A stretch of DNA of 64,000 bases from Poriferisodalis sp965226645 (GCA_965226645.1 CBDDDL010000004.1:1261428-1325427), one strand, 5' to 3'; positions 1 to 9,090 are shown, counted from the stretch's first letter. The notes: generated from the letters alone by a model not told the origin. Translations and numbers: made by a program.

Positions 1-1
1 T

Positions 2-349
2 CTGCAGATGGGACGCATGGCGGCGCGCGCGATCGCACGAGGCGGACCGCCGCACAGCGTCGCCGCTCGTTACACACGCAGTGCAAAATCGGAGTTCATC
101 GCAGATCACGGGCTCGCGCGAGCACTCAGCCGCGTGCTCGCGCACGAACGGCTGGCCGAGATCGCTCTGGGCGCCGTCGACGTGTCAGCGTGGACGCGCC
201 GCCAGTTCGCGCGCTGGATGTTCGAGGACTATCCCCGAGCGGCCGTCGCGACCCCCCGCAGATGGCATCGCGGCATGGCCCAACCACGGGGTGCGTACGC
301 CGATGTGGCTCCCGCAGTTGCGCCTACGGCCATGACATCGCCAAGCTAG
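2..349 (+). CDS. C-terminal part of a geranylgeranyl-reductase-like FAD oxidoreductase (5' end outside window)
   Basis: The frame is open from the window edge and ends in TAG, leaving about 115 C-terminal residues. They resemble the helical tail of the geranylgeranyl reductase family, flavin enzymes that saturate isoprenoid double bonds: an Ala-rich start, then YTRSAKSEF, and MFEDYPRAAVATPRRW near the middle of the tail. The FAD-binding domain that would settle the assignment lies upstream of the window. The stop is 4 bases before the GTG of the pantothenate kinase gene, so the two are probably co-transcribed. Confidence 0.55.
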   Translation: MQMGRMAARAIARGGPPHSVAARYTRSAKSEFIADHGLARALSRVLAHERLAEIALGAVDVSAWTRRQFARWMFEDYPRAAVATPRRWHRGMAQPRGAYADVAPAVAPTAMTSPS

Positions 350-353
350 GCGA

Positions 354-1301
354 GTGAACGAGCCAGACTCGGCGGGGCCGGCGATCGACGAACAGCAAAG
401 TCGATTCACGCGCGAGCAGTGGGCGAAGCTGCGCGACGCCACGCCGCTGTCGCTCACCGAAGCCGATCTCGAGGAGCTCGCCGGGCTCGTTGAGCCCATC
501 ACGCTCGGCATGGTCCGCGACATCTACCTGCCGTTGTCACGCCTGCTCAACCTCCGCGTGGCAGGGCGCCGTCAGCTGCGCGACGCCACTGAGAATTTCT
601 TCGGCAGGGTGCTTCCGCCGCGGCCATTCCTGATCGGCATCGGCGGCAGCGTTTCTGCCGGAAAAAGCACGACGGCGCGCATCCTCCAAGCCGTGCTCGC
701 CGCATGGCCCGAGCATCCCGCGGTGGATCTCGTGACCACCGACGGCTTCTTGATGCCGAACGCAGAGCTGACATCGCGGGGCCTGCTGGGACGCAAGGGA
801 TTCCCAGAGTCGTACCGCCGCGCCGACCTGCGTGAATTCCTCCAGCGGATCTGCAGCGGCGAAGCAGAAGTCCCGGCACCCGTGTACTCCCACAGCCTCT
901 ACGACGTCACCGACGAGGTACGGACCATCAGCCAGCCGGACATCCTCATCGTCGAGGGACTGAACGTGCTGCAGACCGGCCCGCCAGCCAACACGCCTTT
1001 TGTCTCGGACTTCTTCGACTTCACGATTTACGTGGATGCCGCAGCCGAGGACCTCGAACGGTGGTACGTCGAGCGCTTCCAACAGCTTCGCAAGACCGTT
1101 TTCCGCGAGCGGAGTGCCTATTTCACCCAGTTCGCCTCACTGCCCGAGAGTGCCGCCGACGCGGTGGCACGCACCATCTGGCGCTCGATCAACTTGGTGA
1201 ACCTGCAAGAGAACATCCTCCCGACTCGCGTTCGGGCCGACCTGGTGCTGGCCAAAGGCCACGATCACGTGATCGACCACGTCGAGCTGCGGTACCAGTA
1301 G
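354..1301 (+). CDS. coaA: Type I pantothenate kinase
   Basis: Phosphorylates pantothenate to 4'-phosphopantothenate with ATP, the committed step of coenzyme A synthesis in the cytosol. The 315 residues match the normal family length. A P-loop GGSVSAGKST lies at about residues 97-106, followed by VTTDGFLMPN (127-136) and RKGFPESY (147-154), both typical of the bacterial CoaA fold. The start is a GTG 4 bases after the previous stop. A CoA supply gene fits a neighbourhood full of CoA-ester enzymes, but no operon link to them is proven. Confidence 0.95.
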   Translation: MNEPDSAGPAIDEQQSRFTREQWAKLRDATPLSLTEADLEELAGLVEPITLGMVRDIYLPLSRLLNLRVAGRRQLRDATENFFGRVLPPRPFLIGIGGSVSAGKSTTARILQAVLAAWPEHPAVDLVTTDGFLMPNAELTSRGLLGRKGFPESYRRADLREFLQRICSGEAEVPAPVYSHSLYDVTDEVRTISQPDILIVEGLNVLQTGPPANTPFVSDFFDFTIYVDAAAEDLERWYVERFQQLRKTVFRERSAYFTQFASLPESAADAVARTIWRSINLVNLQENILPTRVRADLVLAKGHDHVIDHVELRYQ

Positions 1302-1329
1302 CCGGCAACCACTGGGACTCCTGCTGCAC

Positions 1330-1839
1330 GTGCCCGCGTCGGATCTGCCTCGTAAACACCCAGCGCACCCTGACACCGCGTTCCCAGGCCCAGCGCTTTC
1401 CGGCCCAGCGCGCCCAGAGCCAGTGCCCGGGTGCGCCTTCTGCTCGATCGTGGCCGGGACCACTCCTGCACTTTGCTTTTACGAAGACGAGCACGCTGTC
1501 GCGTTCATGGATCGCCTCCCGATGACCGTCGGGCATTGCCTGGTGATCCCCCGCCGCCACGTCACCGACGTCTGGGACCTCACCGACGACGATGCTGCGC
1601 AGGTGATGCAAGCCGTGCGCCGCGTTGCAGGGCTTGTACGTGAGCGGCTGGAACCCGCCGGGCTGAATCTGCTCAACAACAACGGCGCCGCCGCTGACCA
1701 GACGCAGTTCCACTTCCACGTGCACGTCATTCCTCGCTATGGCAGGGACCGCCTGCTGCATCCGTGGGAGCGCCTCTTCGCGCCGGCCGGCGAAATCGAG
1801 GCGTCCTACCGACTCCTCAGTGGCAGCGCGGCGAAATGA
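1330..1839 (+). CDS. HIT family nucleotide hydrolase
   Basis: A histidine-triad protein of the HINT/Fhit superfamily, which hydrolyses nucleoside phosphoramidates or dinucleotides. The triad HFHVHVIPR is at residues 128-136, with the upstream substrate-loop segment MTVGHCLVIPRRH (65-77) and an N-terminal CAFC pair that binds zinc in many relatives. GTG start; the first ~30 residues are Pro-rich and poorly conserved in appearance, so a later start is possible. It follows coaA by 28 bases on the same strand. Confidence 0.9.
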   Translation: MPASDLPRKHPAHPDTAFPGPALSGPARPEPVPGCAFCSIVAGTTPALCFYEDEHAVAFMDRLPMTVGHCLVIPRRHVTDVWDLTDDDAAQVMQAVRRVAGLVRERLEPAGLNLLNNNGAAADQTQFHFHVHVIPRYGRDRLLHPWERLFAPAGEIEASYRLLSGSAAK

Positions 1840-1952
1840 CAGCGTCTGTTGTGACGCCCGTTGTCTCCCGCTCTTGTTCGCTTCGCTCACGGGCCGCTTG
1901 GCCTTCGAGTGCACCGGGGCCAGCGGCCCGGGCGGCCGCTGCGCCGGGCAAC

Positions 1953-1958
1953 TAGCTT
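1953..1958 (+). promoter_or_regulatory. -10 element of a probable leaderless promoter
   Basis: TAGCTT followed by 8 nt and then the ATG of the enoyl-CoA hydratase gene. The spacing puts the transcription start at or next to the start codon. The same hexamer at the same spacing precedes map. Pattern seen; activity inferred. Confidence 0.5.
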
Positions 1959-1966
1959 CGGGCGCC

Positions 1967-2764
1967 ATGAGTGACCGTTATGCCCCTTATTCCGCGCTCT
2001 CCATCAGCGGCCCCGACGATGACGGAGTGCTGGAAATCGTCATCGATACGCCGGGTCGTCTGAACTCCGTCGACGCCCCAAAGCACCTGGCGCTGGCCGA
2101 CGTCTGGAAGGCGGTGGACACCGACCCCGACACTCGTGTGGTCGTCATCCGCGGCGCAAACGGCACGTTCTCCGCTGGCGGGGATCTCGACATGATCTCA
2201 ACGATCATGGACGACTTTGAGGTGCGCCAGAGCGCTATGCGAGAGGCGCGCGACATCGTCTACAACATGATCAACTGCTCGAAGATCATCGTGTCGGCGA
2301 TCGAGGGCGTGGCGGTCGGCGCTGGTCTCGCGGCTGCGCTCATGGCAGACATCTCGATTGCAGGACGAAACGCCCGCATCCTCGACGGGCACACCAAGCT
2401 CGGCGTGGCGGCCGGCGACCACGCCGCGATCGTGTGGCCGATCCTGTGCGGGATGGCCAAGTCGAAGTACTACCTGCTGACGTGCGACGCCATGAGCGGC
2501 GAAGAAGCCGACCAGATGGGCCTTGTGAGCAAGGCCGTTGACGATGACGCAGTCGTCACCGAGGCCTTCGCGGTAGCGCGAAAGCTGGCTCGGGGCAGCC
2601 AAAGCGCCATCCGCTGGACCAAATACAGCCTCAACAACTGGATGCGCATGGCCGGACCGATTTTCGACACCTCCGTTGCACTCGAGATGCTGGGATTCAC
2701 TGGTCCCGACGTGCGCGAGGGGCACGCCGCCATCGTCGAGAAGCGGCGTCCCAATTTCGCCTGA
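1967..2764 (+). CDS. Enoyl-CoA hydratase/isomerase (crotonase) family protein
   Basis: A 265-residue crotonase-fold enzyme acting on acyl-CoA thioesters. The oxyanion-hole segments are visible: FSAGGDLDM (68-76) and AIEGVAVGAG (111-120). The region that usually carries the two catalytic glutamates reads GHTKLGVAAGDHAAI and lacks them in the usual places, so classical hydratase activity is doubtful and another crotonase reaction is possible. The ATG at 1967 was chosen over longer in-frame options because the family homology begins right after it and a -10 element lies just upstream. A CoA-transferase gene follows after 23 bases, probably in the same transcript. Confidence 0.88.
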   Translation: MSDRYAPYSALSISGPDDDGVLEIVIDTPGRLNSVDAPKHLALADVWKAVDTDPDTRVVVIRGANGTFSAGGDLDMISTIMDDFEVRQSAMREARDIVYNMINCSKIIVSAIEGVAVGAGLAAALMADISIAGRNARILDGHTKLGVAAGDHAAIVWPILCGMAKSKYYLLTCDAMSGEEADQMGLVSKAVDDDAVVTEAFAVARKLARGSQSAIRWTKYSLNNWMRMAGPIFDTSVALEMLGFTGPDVREGHAAIVEKRRPNFA

Positions 2765-2787
2765 GCAGACCGAAGAGAGCCGCCACC

Positions 2788-4089
2788 ATGCCCAAGATGG
2801 ATCCGCCCGAGAGCGAGCATCTGACCGCGCACGAACGCGTCAGCCCGATGGCGGCTGGGCCGACGGGTCCGCTCGCCGGCGTGCGCATCATCGACTGCAC
2901 TCACGCGCTCGCGGGACCGTGGTCGACCATGATGCTGGCCGACCTGGGCGCTGACGTCATCAAGGTCGAGCCGCCGCGCGGTGAACTCGCACGGCGCATG
3001 GCGCCGTTCACTCGCGAGGACACCGAGCGCAACTTCGGCGCGGGCTTCGCCAACTACAACCGCAACAAGCGCGGGGTCAAGCTCGACCTCACCGATGACG
3101 ATGACCGTGAGCAGTTCCTGCGGCTCATCGAAACCGCGGACGCGCTCGTCGAGAACATGCGGGCCGGGGTGATGGACGCACTCGGCGTCGGGTGGGAAGT
3201 TCTGCACGAGCGAAACCCACGGCTCGTGTATGGCGCCATCCGGGGTTTCGGAGACCCCCGATCAGGCGCGAGCCCCTATGTCGACTGGCCTGCCTACGAC
3301 GTTGTCGCGCAGGCCATGTCCGGCGTGGTGTCAGCAAACGGCGGCAGCCCCGACGACCGGCACGTCATCGGGCCATATATCGGCGACGTGTACCCCGGCA
3401 CGATCGGCGCGATGGGCGTGCTCGCGGCACTGTTCCACGCCCAGCGCACCGGCGAAGGTCAGTTCGTGGACGTGGCGATGGTGGATGCCGTCATGGCGCT
3501 GTCGGAGGTGGGCGTGACCCGCTACAGCGTGCTCGGTCAACCCGACACTCCCCCGAACGGCAATCGAAATCCCTACATCGTGCCGTTCGACATCTACGAC
3601 ACTGTCGATGGCGCGATCGCCATCGGCGCGCCCACCGACAACCACTGGCGCGAGCTGGCGGTCGCCATCGGGCGTCCCGAATGGGCACACGCGCCCGAGA
3701 CGGCGACGCTGCGGGCGCGGTTTCATCATCGGGCCGAGATCGAGGAGGCGCTGTCGTCGTGGACCGCCGAGCGCACCAACGCGGAAATTCTCGAAGCGAT
3801 CGGCGGCAAGGTTCCCTGCGGACCGGTAAACCATCCCGTCGATCTGTTCGATGATCCCCATGTGGCGGCACGCGACATGCTGGTCGCGGTCGAGCAGCCA
3901 GTGGGACGCCCGATCGTGCAGATCGCCCCGCCGATTCGCATGAGTGCCACGCCGCCGGGCATCTACCGCCGGGCGCCCAAGCTGGGCGAACACAACGACG
4001 AAGTTCTGAGCGAGCTCGGCGAGCCGCCTGGCAACGACGCACCTCGTGGGAACGAAGCCCACGAGCAACCCGATCATTACGACGGCTGA
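2788..4089 (+). CDS. CaiB/BaiF family III CoA-transferase
   Basis: Transfers CoA between acyl groups through an aspartyl-CoA anhydride intermediate. The 433 residues carry the family signature near the N-terminus (GVRIIDCTHALAGP, then MLADLGADVIKVEPP), the NRNKRGVKLDL segment and the central VDWPAYDVVAQAMSG region. The C-terminus ends in a hydrophilic 30-residue tail outside the family core. It sits directly behind the crotonase-like gene, which suggests a joint role in activating and processing an organic acid; the substrate cannot be read from sequence. Confidence 0.92.
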   Translation: MPKMDPPESEHLTAHERVSPMAAGPTGPLAGVRIIDCTHALAGPWSTMMLADLGADVIKVEPPRGELARRMAPFTREDTERNFGAGFANYNRNKRGVKLDLTDDDDREQFLRLIETADALVENMRAGVMDALGVGWEVLHERNPRLVYGAIRGFGDPRSGASPYVDWPAYDVVAQAMSGVVSANGGSPDDRHVIGPYIGDVYPGTIGAMGVLAALFHAQRTGEGQFVDVAMVDAVMALSEVGVTRYSVLGQPDTPPNGNRNPYIVPFDIYDTVDGAIAIGAPTDNHWRELAVAIGRPEWAHAPETATLRARFHHRAEIEEALSSWTAERTNAEILEAIGGKVPCGPVNHPVDLFDDPHVAARDMLVAVEQPVGRPIVQIAPPIRMSATPPGIYRRAPKLGEHNDEVLSELGEPPGNDAPRGNEAHEQPDHYDG

Positions 4090-4135
4090 CCGCATGCCCT
4101 CTGCGGGGCGGAGCGGATGGCCGCAGGCCCAGGGG

Positions 4136-4141
4136 TAGCTT
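4136..4141 (+). promoter_or_regulatory. -10 element of a probable leaderless promoter for map
   Basis: TAGCTT, 7 nt, then ATG at 4149. No Shine-Dalgarno is needed if the transcript starts at the ATG. Confidence 0.5.
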
Positions 4142-4148
4142 CGAGGCG

Positions 4149-5150
4149 ATGGGCAATCGCAAGCGACGCGTGCCGGCAGCGCGATCACGGTCGGTGGGAT
4201 TCGAGCCGGTTGTCGCGGGTTACGTCTCGCCTCGCCGCACGGTCCCTGCCGGCATCGGGCTGCCGCCGTATGCACTGAGCGGGCGATCGACGCCGGCACC
4301 CGACACCGTCGGGCCGTCGGACCTCCGCACGATCGATGCGATGCGGCTCGCCGGCTCGGCGGCGCGACGGGTGCTCGCCGCGGTGGCGGCGGAAATTGCG
4401 CCCGGCGTCACCAGCGACTTTCTCGACGAGGTGTGCCACGAGACGTGCATCGCCGAAGGCGGCTACCCGAGCCCTCTCAACTACAACGGTTTTCCCAAGT
4501 CGCTCTGCACGTCGGTGAACGAGGTCATTTGCCACGGCATCCCTGATGACCGCCCGCTGCGCGACAGCGACATCGTGAATTGTGACGTGACGATCTTCGT
4601 CGGAGGCGTCCACGGAGATCACTCCGAGACCTTCACGGTGGGCGATGTCGCCGAGGAGTCCCGCCGTCTCGTGTCAGTCACCCGAGAGGCCATGTATCAC
4701 GGAATCGCTGCGGTACGGCCAGGGGCCAGGGTGTGTGACATCGGCCGCGCCATCCAGACTCACGCAGAGGCAGCGGGTTTCGGAGTTGTGCGCGAATTCG
4801 TGGGTCATGGCATCGGGCAGATCTTCCATCGCCTCCCGAACATTCCCCACTATTTCGACCCAGGAGCCCGAACCGAGTTCGTCGAAGGCATGACCTTCAC
4901 CGTGGAACCGATGATCACGATCGGGACGCCCCAGGCGCGGCTGTGGCCCGATGGCTGGACCGCCATCACGGTGGATCGCAGCCGCACAGCGCAGTTCGAG
5001 CACACCGTGGTCGTGACTCCTGACGGGGTCGAGATCCTGACCGTCACCGACGACGAACCGCAGCCATTCCTGATGCCGGATCACGCGGCACGCCTGAATC
5101 CATCGAACTGGCCCGCCCGGCTGCCTACCGCTGCGCTGTCAGCTGCCTGA
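4149..5150 (+). CDS. map: Type I methionine aminopeptidase
   Basis: Removes the initiator methionine from nascent proteins. The metal ligands expected for a type I enzyme can be placed: two Asp in the stretch VNCDVTIFVGGVHGDHSET, His in EFVGHGIG, Glu in FTVEPM and Glu in AQFEHTVVV. The 333 residues include an N-terminal extension of about 60 residues that is Arg/Pro-rich, as in the longer actinobacterial MetAP paralogues. The ~35-residue tail after the last ligand is unrelated to the core. Confidence 0.94.
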   Translation: MGNRKRRVPAARSRSVGFEPVVAGYVSPRRTVPAGIGLPPYALSGRSTPAPDTVGPSDLRTIDAMRLAGSAARRVLAAVAAEIAPGVTSDFLDEVCHETCIAEGGYPSPLNYNGFPKSLCTSVNEVICHGIPDDRPLRDSDIVNCDVTIFVGGVHGDHSETFTVGDVAEESRRLVSVTREAMYHGIAAVRPGARVCDIGRAIQTHAEAAGFGVVREFVGHGIGQIFHRLPNIPHYFDPGARTEFVEGMTFTVEPMITIGTPQARLWPDGWTAITVDRSRTAQFEHTVVVTPDGVEILTVTDDEPQPFLMPDHAARLNPSNWPARLPTAALSAA

Positions 5151-5249
5151 CTGCTCCCCGAATCGCTGCGCGCTCGTCCTGTGAGTGGCATTGCACACGG
5201 GTACAGGGCGCACATGCGCCGTCGGCGGGGCCAACTAAATTTCGCTGCG

Positions 5250-5624
5250 ATGACGACGGTCGCTTCGCCGAAGCGTGCTACGCGGCGAATGGGGTGGTCT
5301 CCCGCGCTCGCGGCCGCAGCGCTCACAGCGGCCATAGGGCTTGGCGGCTGTGGCTCTGCACCTGCGGCCGAGCCGATTCCGACGACACTGCCGGTGCTGA
5401 CCACGCTGCGCCCGCAGCTCACCACGACGACTATCGCACCGCCGCCGCCGCAGCGCCGCATCTACGTCGTGCAGCCCGGAGACACGCTCGGAAAGATCGC
5501 TGCGGGCTTCGGCGTGACCGTGCAGGCGTTGATGGAGGAGAACGGCAAGGAAGACACGCTCTTGCGAATCGGCGAGCAGCTCGTCATCCCGCCGACCGTG
5601 GTCGGCGGCAATTCCTCCCAATGA
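5250..5624 (+). CDS. LysM-domain lipoprotein
   Basis: A predicted exported, lipid-anchored protein with one LysM domain that binds peptidoglycan. The N-terminus has a basic patch (KRATRR), a hydrophobic stretch and a lipobox-like GLGGC. A Pro/Thr linker follows, then LysM (IYVVQPGDTLGKIAAGFGV to QLVIPP). The ATG at 5250 gives a compact signal peptide; ATG 5214 or GTG 5181 would add 12-23 residues. It is directly followed by a second LysM lipoprotein gene, and the pair looks like a local duplication. Confidence 0.8.
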   Translation: MTTVASPKRATRRMGWSPALAAAALTAAIGLGGCGSAPAAEPIPTTLPVLTTLRPQLTTTTIAPPPPQRRIYVVQPGDTLGKIAAGFGVTVQALMEENGKEDTLLRIGEQLVIPPTVVGGNSSQ

Positions 5625-5639
5625 TGTGAGCAAGGTGAC

Positions 5640-6122
5640 ATGGCCGGGGCGTCAGGGAGTGGACGACATGGACCCATTGAGTTCGATGCAGCGCGCCGCC
5701 GAGGCGCGAGGCTGAGCGCCATGGCGATCGTTCTCGTGGCCGCCGGACTGTCCGGCGGGTGCCACATCGGCTTAGGCGGGTCCGATCCCCCACCGACCGC
5801 ATCAACGGGGCCCTCGTTGCCGGCCGAGGCTCCAACGACCACGACCGAGGACCCGGCAACGTTCACGCCGTACACGGTGGTGCGGGGCGACACGCTGATT
5901 CGTATCGCCGACCGTGAGGGCATTCACCTGAACGACTTGGTGCGGGTCAACAACATCGCCGATCCGACCAAGATCTTCGTCGGCCAAACCATCCTGATCC
6001 CGCCACCGCCGGATCCCGCCGCCGGTCCAGCCCTCACGATCGCGCCGGCCACCGATCCACAGCTGCCCCCGCTGTTGCCGACGACCACCTCAGAGCTCGG
6101 CAGCGGCCCGGGATCGGGATGA
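5640..6122 (+). CDS. LysM-domain lipoprotein (second copy)
   Basis: 160 residues with a hydrophobic signal ending in LSGGC, a Pro/Thr-rich linker and a single LysM domain beginning at YTVVRGDTLIRIADREGI and ending QTILIPP. A Pro/Ser/Gly-rich tail follows. The architecture matches the preceding gene 15 bases upstream, but the sequences have clearly diverged. Expected to sit on the outer face of the membrane and touch peptidoglycan. ATG start; no enzymatic domain is visible. Confidence 0.82.
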   Translation: MAGASGSGRHGPIEFDAARRRGARLSAMAIVLVAAGLSGGCHIGLGGSDPPPTASTGPSLPAEAPTTTTEDPATFTPYTVVRGDTLIRIADREGIHLNDLVRVNNIADPTKIFVGQTILIPPPPDPAAGPALTIAPATDPQLPPLLPTTTSELGSGPGSG

Positions 6123-6153
6123 AATCCAGAATGCAGACGTGAATGCAGGCCCG

Positions 6154-6735
6154 ATGACGAAGCCGGATGGCGACAACAACGTCGCCGCTGATCCGGACGG
6201 CGCGCCCAGGGACGCGCTCGGCGCCGCTTCCGCACGGATCGCGCGATTCGACGCGACGGTGGATCGTTGGTGGCAAGTACTGCGCGGGCAGACGATTGTG
6301 GACCGCGTCATGTACAGCGCGTCCAACGTCGGCGAGTTCAGTCAGCTATGGCACGTGCTGGGCGCCGCGCGGGCGCTCTCCCCACGCCGTCAGGTTTCGG
6401 ACGCATTCCGGTTCAGCGCGCTGATGGCACTCGAATCGCTCGTTGTGAACCAAGGCATCAAGCGCCTGTTCGCGCGGCGGCGCCCGGGCTCTGCTTCAGA
6501 GAATCCGACGCGGCACCCGCTGCGCCAGCCGATTACTTCGAGCTTCCCGTCGGGCCATGCGTCCGCAGCATTCTGCGCGGCAGCAGTGCTGTCGCGCGGT
6601 TCGCGGCTCGGGCCGTTGTACCGCGTCCTGGCCACGATCGTGGCGGTCTCACGCATCCACGTGCGGCTGCACCACGCGAGCGATGTGATCGCAGGCGCGT
6701 TGGTCGGCGAGATCTTCGGTCGCATCGCCGCCTGA
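6154..6735 (+). CDS. PAP2 family phosphatase
   Basis: A membrane-associated phosphatase of the PAP2 superfamily, acting on lipid phosphates such as undecaprenyl or phosphatidyl phosphates. All three motifs are present: KRLFARRRPG, PSGHASA and SRIHVRLHHASD (with the catalytic His). The ATG at 6154 is used; a GTG at 6139 would add five residues. The stop codon falls inside the first unit of a four-copy 26-27 bp tandem repeat, so the end of the gene has been copied into the downstream spacer. Confidence 0.85.
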   Translation: MTKPDGDNNVAADPDGAPRDALGAASARIARFDATVDRWWQVLRGQTIVDRVMYSASNVGEFSQLWHVLGAARALSPRRQVSDAFRFSALMALESLVVNQGIKRLFARRRPGSASENPTRHPLRQPITSSFPSGHASAAFCAAAVLSRGSRLGPLYRVLATIVAVSRIHVRLHHASDVIAGALVGEIFGRIAA

Positions 6736-6838
6736 TGCGCGCTGATCGCGCCCGTGTCTGATGCGCGCTGATCGCGCCCGTGTCTGATGCGACGCTGATC
6801 GCGCCCGTGTCTGATGCGACGCTGATCGCGCCCGTGAT
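6733..6838 (+). repeat. Four-copy 26-27 bp tandem repeat starting at the PAP2 stop codon
   Basis: Units start at 6733, 6759, 6785 and 6812. The first two are identical 26-mers; the third and fourth carry one extra A. Each unit repeats the TGA stop and the next 23-24 bases. The array runs into the 3' end of the convergent small gene. Confidence 0.95.
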
Positions 6839-7065
6839 CAGGCCCGAGCGACGCCGCTGGCGCCCTTGGAGCTGACGACAGTCAACTCTTCGGAGTCATT
6901 GCTGCGGCGCAGCAGCGTGCGGACGTCGAGCAGCACATCGGTGATCTCGCCCGACGACACCAGTTCGCGATGCAAGAAGTCGCCCAGCGCACTGTCGATG
7001 ACCTGGAGCGCGTCGGCGATGATCCGGGGCTCGGCTGTCCGAGTCGGTTCCGTGGTCTCGGTCAT
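6838..7065 (-). CDS. Small uncharacterised helical protein
   Basis: A 75-residue ORF starting MTETTEPTR and predicted to be mostly helical (IADALQVIDSALGDFLHRELV, GEITDVLLDVRTLLR). I do not recognise the family. An upstream in-frame start would add 24 residues of poor composition, so the internal ATG is preferred. It lies alone on the minus strand between the PAP2 gene and an F420-type oxidoreductase, and its 3' end abuts the tandem repeat. Reality as a gene is likely from its codon bias but not certain. Confidence 0.5.
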   Translation of the reverse strand: MTETTEPTRTAEPRIIADALQVIDSALGDFLHRELVSSGEITDVLLDVRTLLRRSNDSEELTVVSSKGASGVARA

Positions 7066-7220
7066 CTGCGCTGTCTCCCAACGCTCGACGCAGGTTGAAC
7101 CTGCGCAACTGGCTGTGCGGCTCACCCTATCCCGCATATGTCGCTCGGCACCGTCAGTTCACCGAACCTTCACACAACGGCATGACCCCCTCCGGCGACA
7201 AGCCTCAGTGCGTCCACGGG

Positions 7221-7226
7221 TACGGT
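7221..7226 (+). promoter_or_regulatory. -10 element of a probable leaderless promoter
   Basis: TACGGT, 8 nt, then the ATG at 7235 of the luciferase-like oxidoreductase. Weak match, supported by the same arrangement at other genes in the window. Confidence 0.35.
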
Positions 7227-7234
7227 GCGCCGCC

Positions 7235-8239
7235 ATGAGCACGACTGCAGAATTTCAACGCCCCCCCTCGGGTGTCACGTTCGGAAGCCTCGGCGCACTC
7301 GGACCTGCCGCTGTCATCGACATCGCGCAGGTAGCGCAGGCGCAGGGCTACTCCTCGATCTGGACCGTCGAGGCCACTGGCACCGACGCGTTCTCGATGC
7401 TCGGCGCCGTCGCCCACGCAGCACCGGGTCTCGACTTGGCCACGGGCATCATTCCCATTCAGCTGCGCGATCCGACGCTCGTTGCGATGACGGCGGCCAC
7501 CCTGGGGTCACTGAACCCCGATCGCGATGTGCTCGTCGGTCTGGGGGTGTCGGCGCCAGGCATTCTGCGTCAGCACGGCCATGCGCCCCCCGAGCGACCC
7601 ATCGCGATGATGCGTGAATACGTGACCCTCCTGCGCGAGTGCCTGAGCGGCGAATCAGTGACCTTCGAGGGTGACTTCTGGTCGGTCCGCCGGTTCCGCC
7701 TGGGCGTGCGATTGGGCGAGCGCCGTCCCAAGATCGTGCTGGCAGCGCTCAATCCGCAAATGCTGCGCTTGGCCGGCGAGATTGCCGATGGCGTCTTGCT
7801 CAACTACGTGCCGGCATCACATGTGCGCAGCGTTGTGGCCGAGGTACGCAAGGGTGGCGACGCGCAGATCATCTGCTACGTCCACGCAGCCGCGGGAGTG
7901 CTGGAGCGATCGGCGCGCTCAGCCCAACGCGACCTCGTCAACTACGTAATGGCCGACGGCTACGCCAACGCCTTCCGAGCGGCGGGGTTCACCGCCGAGG
8001 TGGACGAGGCGCGCGCACGCCAGGCCGAACGGGACCGCGAAGGCGCGCTCGCTGCCATCTCGAACGAGATGATCCAGGCGATCGACTTCATTGGGACACC
8101 CGACGAGATCGGCGCATTCGCACGGACCTACGTCGAGGCGGGGGTGGAATACCCGGTGCTGATGCCCTTGCCGTGGGGTGACGACCGCCGCGCCGTGACC
8201 CAGGAGACGATGGAGGCCTTTGCAGGTGCGTTCGACTGA
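7235..8239 (+). CDS. LLM-class (F420-dependent type) oxidoreductase
   Basis: A 334-residue luciferase-like monooxygenase superfamily protein, TIM-barrel, most similar in layout to actinobacterial F420-dependent dehydrogenases. Seen are the N-terminal FGSLGALGPAAVIDIAQVAQ helix, the GYSSIWTVEATGTDAFSML segment, TGIIPIQLRDPTLVAM and the FYW-type loop around FEGDFWSVRRFRL. The ATG at 7235 was chosen since the barrel begins right there. Cofactor choice (F420 rather than FMN) is inferred from the lineage. Substrate unknown. Confidence 0.85.
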   Translation: MSTTAEFQRPPSGVTFGSLGALGPAAVIDIAQVAQAQGYSSIWTVEATGTDAFSMLGAVAHAAPGLDLATGIIPIQLRDPTLVAMTAATLGSLNPDRDVLVGLGVSAPGILRQHGHAPPERPIAMMREYVTLLRECLSGESVTFEGDFWSVRRFRLGVRLGERRPKIVLAALNPQMLRLAGEIADGVLLNYVPASHVRSVVAEVRKGGDAQIICYVHAAAGVLERSARSAQRDLVNYVMADGYANAFRAAGFTAEVDEARARQAERDREGALAAISNEMIQAIDFIGTPDEIGAFARTYVEAGVEYPVLMPLPWGDDRRAVTQETMEAFAGAFD

Positions 8240-8269
8240 GCGCTCCGCAGCGCCATGCCCGGCGGGGCG

Positions 8270-8923
8270 TCAGCCAGCTGTTGCGACCCCCACCGGACAC
8301 GTCTGGCCGGTGCTGCCCAAACCGCAGTAGCCCCACGGGACCTTCTGCAGGTACTGCTGGTGATAGTCCTCGGCGTAATAGAAGGGCCCGGCTAAGCAGA
8401 TCTCGGTAGTGATGCGACCCAGTCCGGCTCGGTCGAGCACCGCCTGGAACATGTCCCGCGACGAGGTGACGAGCGCCAGCTCGTCTTCGTCTGCCACATA
8501 GATGCCCGAGCGGTACTGGGTGCCGATGTCATTGCCCTGCCGCATGCCCTGTGTGGGGTCGTGGCCCTCCCAGAACGCCTTCAGCATGGCCTCACAACTT
8601 GTGACGGCCGGATCGAACACGGCGAGCACGGCTTCGGTGTGGCCGGTGTGACCCGAGCAAACCTCTTCGTAGCTGGGATTCGGAGTGGCGCCGCCGGCGT
8701 AGCCCACGGCCGTGGTGTACACGCCGGGTAGCTGCCAGAAGATCCGCTCGGCGCCCCAGAAGCAGCCCATGCCGACCACGAGGTGCCCGAATCCCTCGGG
8801 AAACGGCGGTGTCATCGGCGTGCCGAGCACGGTGTGGGCCCCAGCCACTGGCACTGGCTGGCTCCGTCCGGGCAGTGCCCGATCCGGTTCGGGTATCTCC
8901 AGCTTCTTGGACCACAGCGCCAC
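8270..8923 (-). CDS. msrA: Peptide-methionine (S)-S-oxide reductase
   Basis: Repairs oxidised methionine in proteins. The catalytic motif GCFWGAER is at about residues 53-60, with the downstream GYAGG, GHTGHTE (substrate loop), and the resolving-cysteine region YCGLGSTGQTC near the C-terminus. 217 residues, of which the first ~40 are an N-terminal arm seen in longer MsrA proteins. GTG start with a strong GAGGAG ribosome site upstream. It stands alone and convergent to the oxidoreductase gene. Confidence 0.96.
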   Translation of the reverse strand: MALWSKKLEIPEPDRALPGRSQPVPVAGAHTVLGTPMTPPFPEGFGHLVVGMGCFWGAERIFWQLPGVYTTAVGYAGGATPNPSYEEVCSGHTGHTEAVLAVFDPAVTSCEAMLKAFWEGHDPTQGMRQGNDIGTQYRSGIYVADEDELALVTSSRDMFQAVLDRAGLGRITTEICLAGPFYYAEDYHQQYLQKVPWGYCGLGSTGQTCPVGVATAG

Positions 8924-9090
8924 GATGCTCTCCTCTTCGAGGGACCTGTTTCGAGAGTCTGCCGACGCTGCTCCGGCTGGCGATCAATCACCTTTCCGAA
9001 ACTGCATCGGCGCGGAATCCCGCTAACTGCACGCTACTTCGGCGCTGTCGAGCGCGGATGTCGCCCCGCGCAACAGCGAAGCGAGTCGCG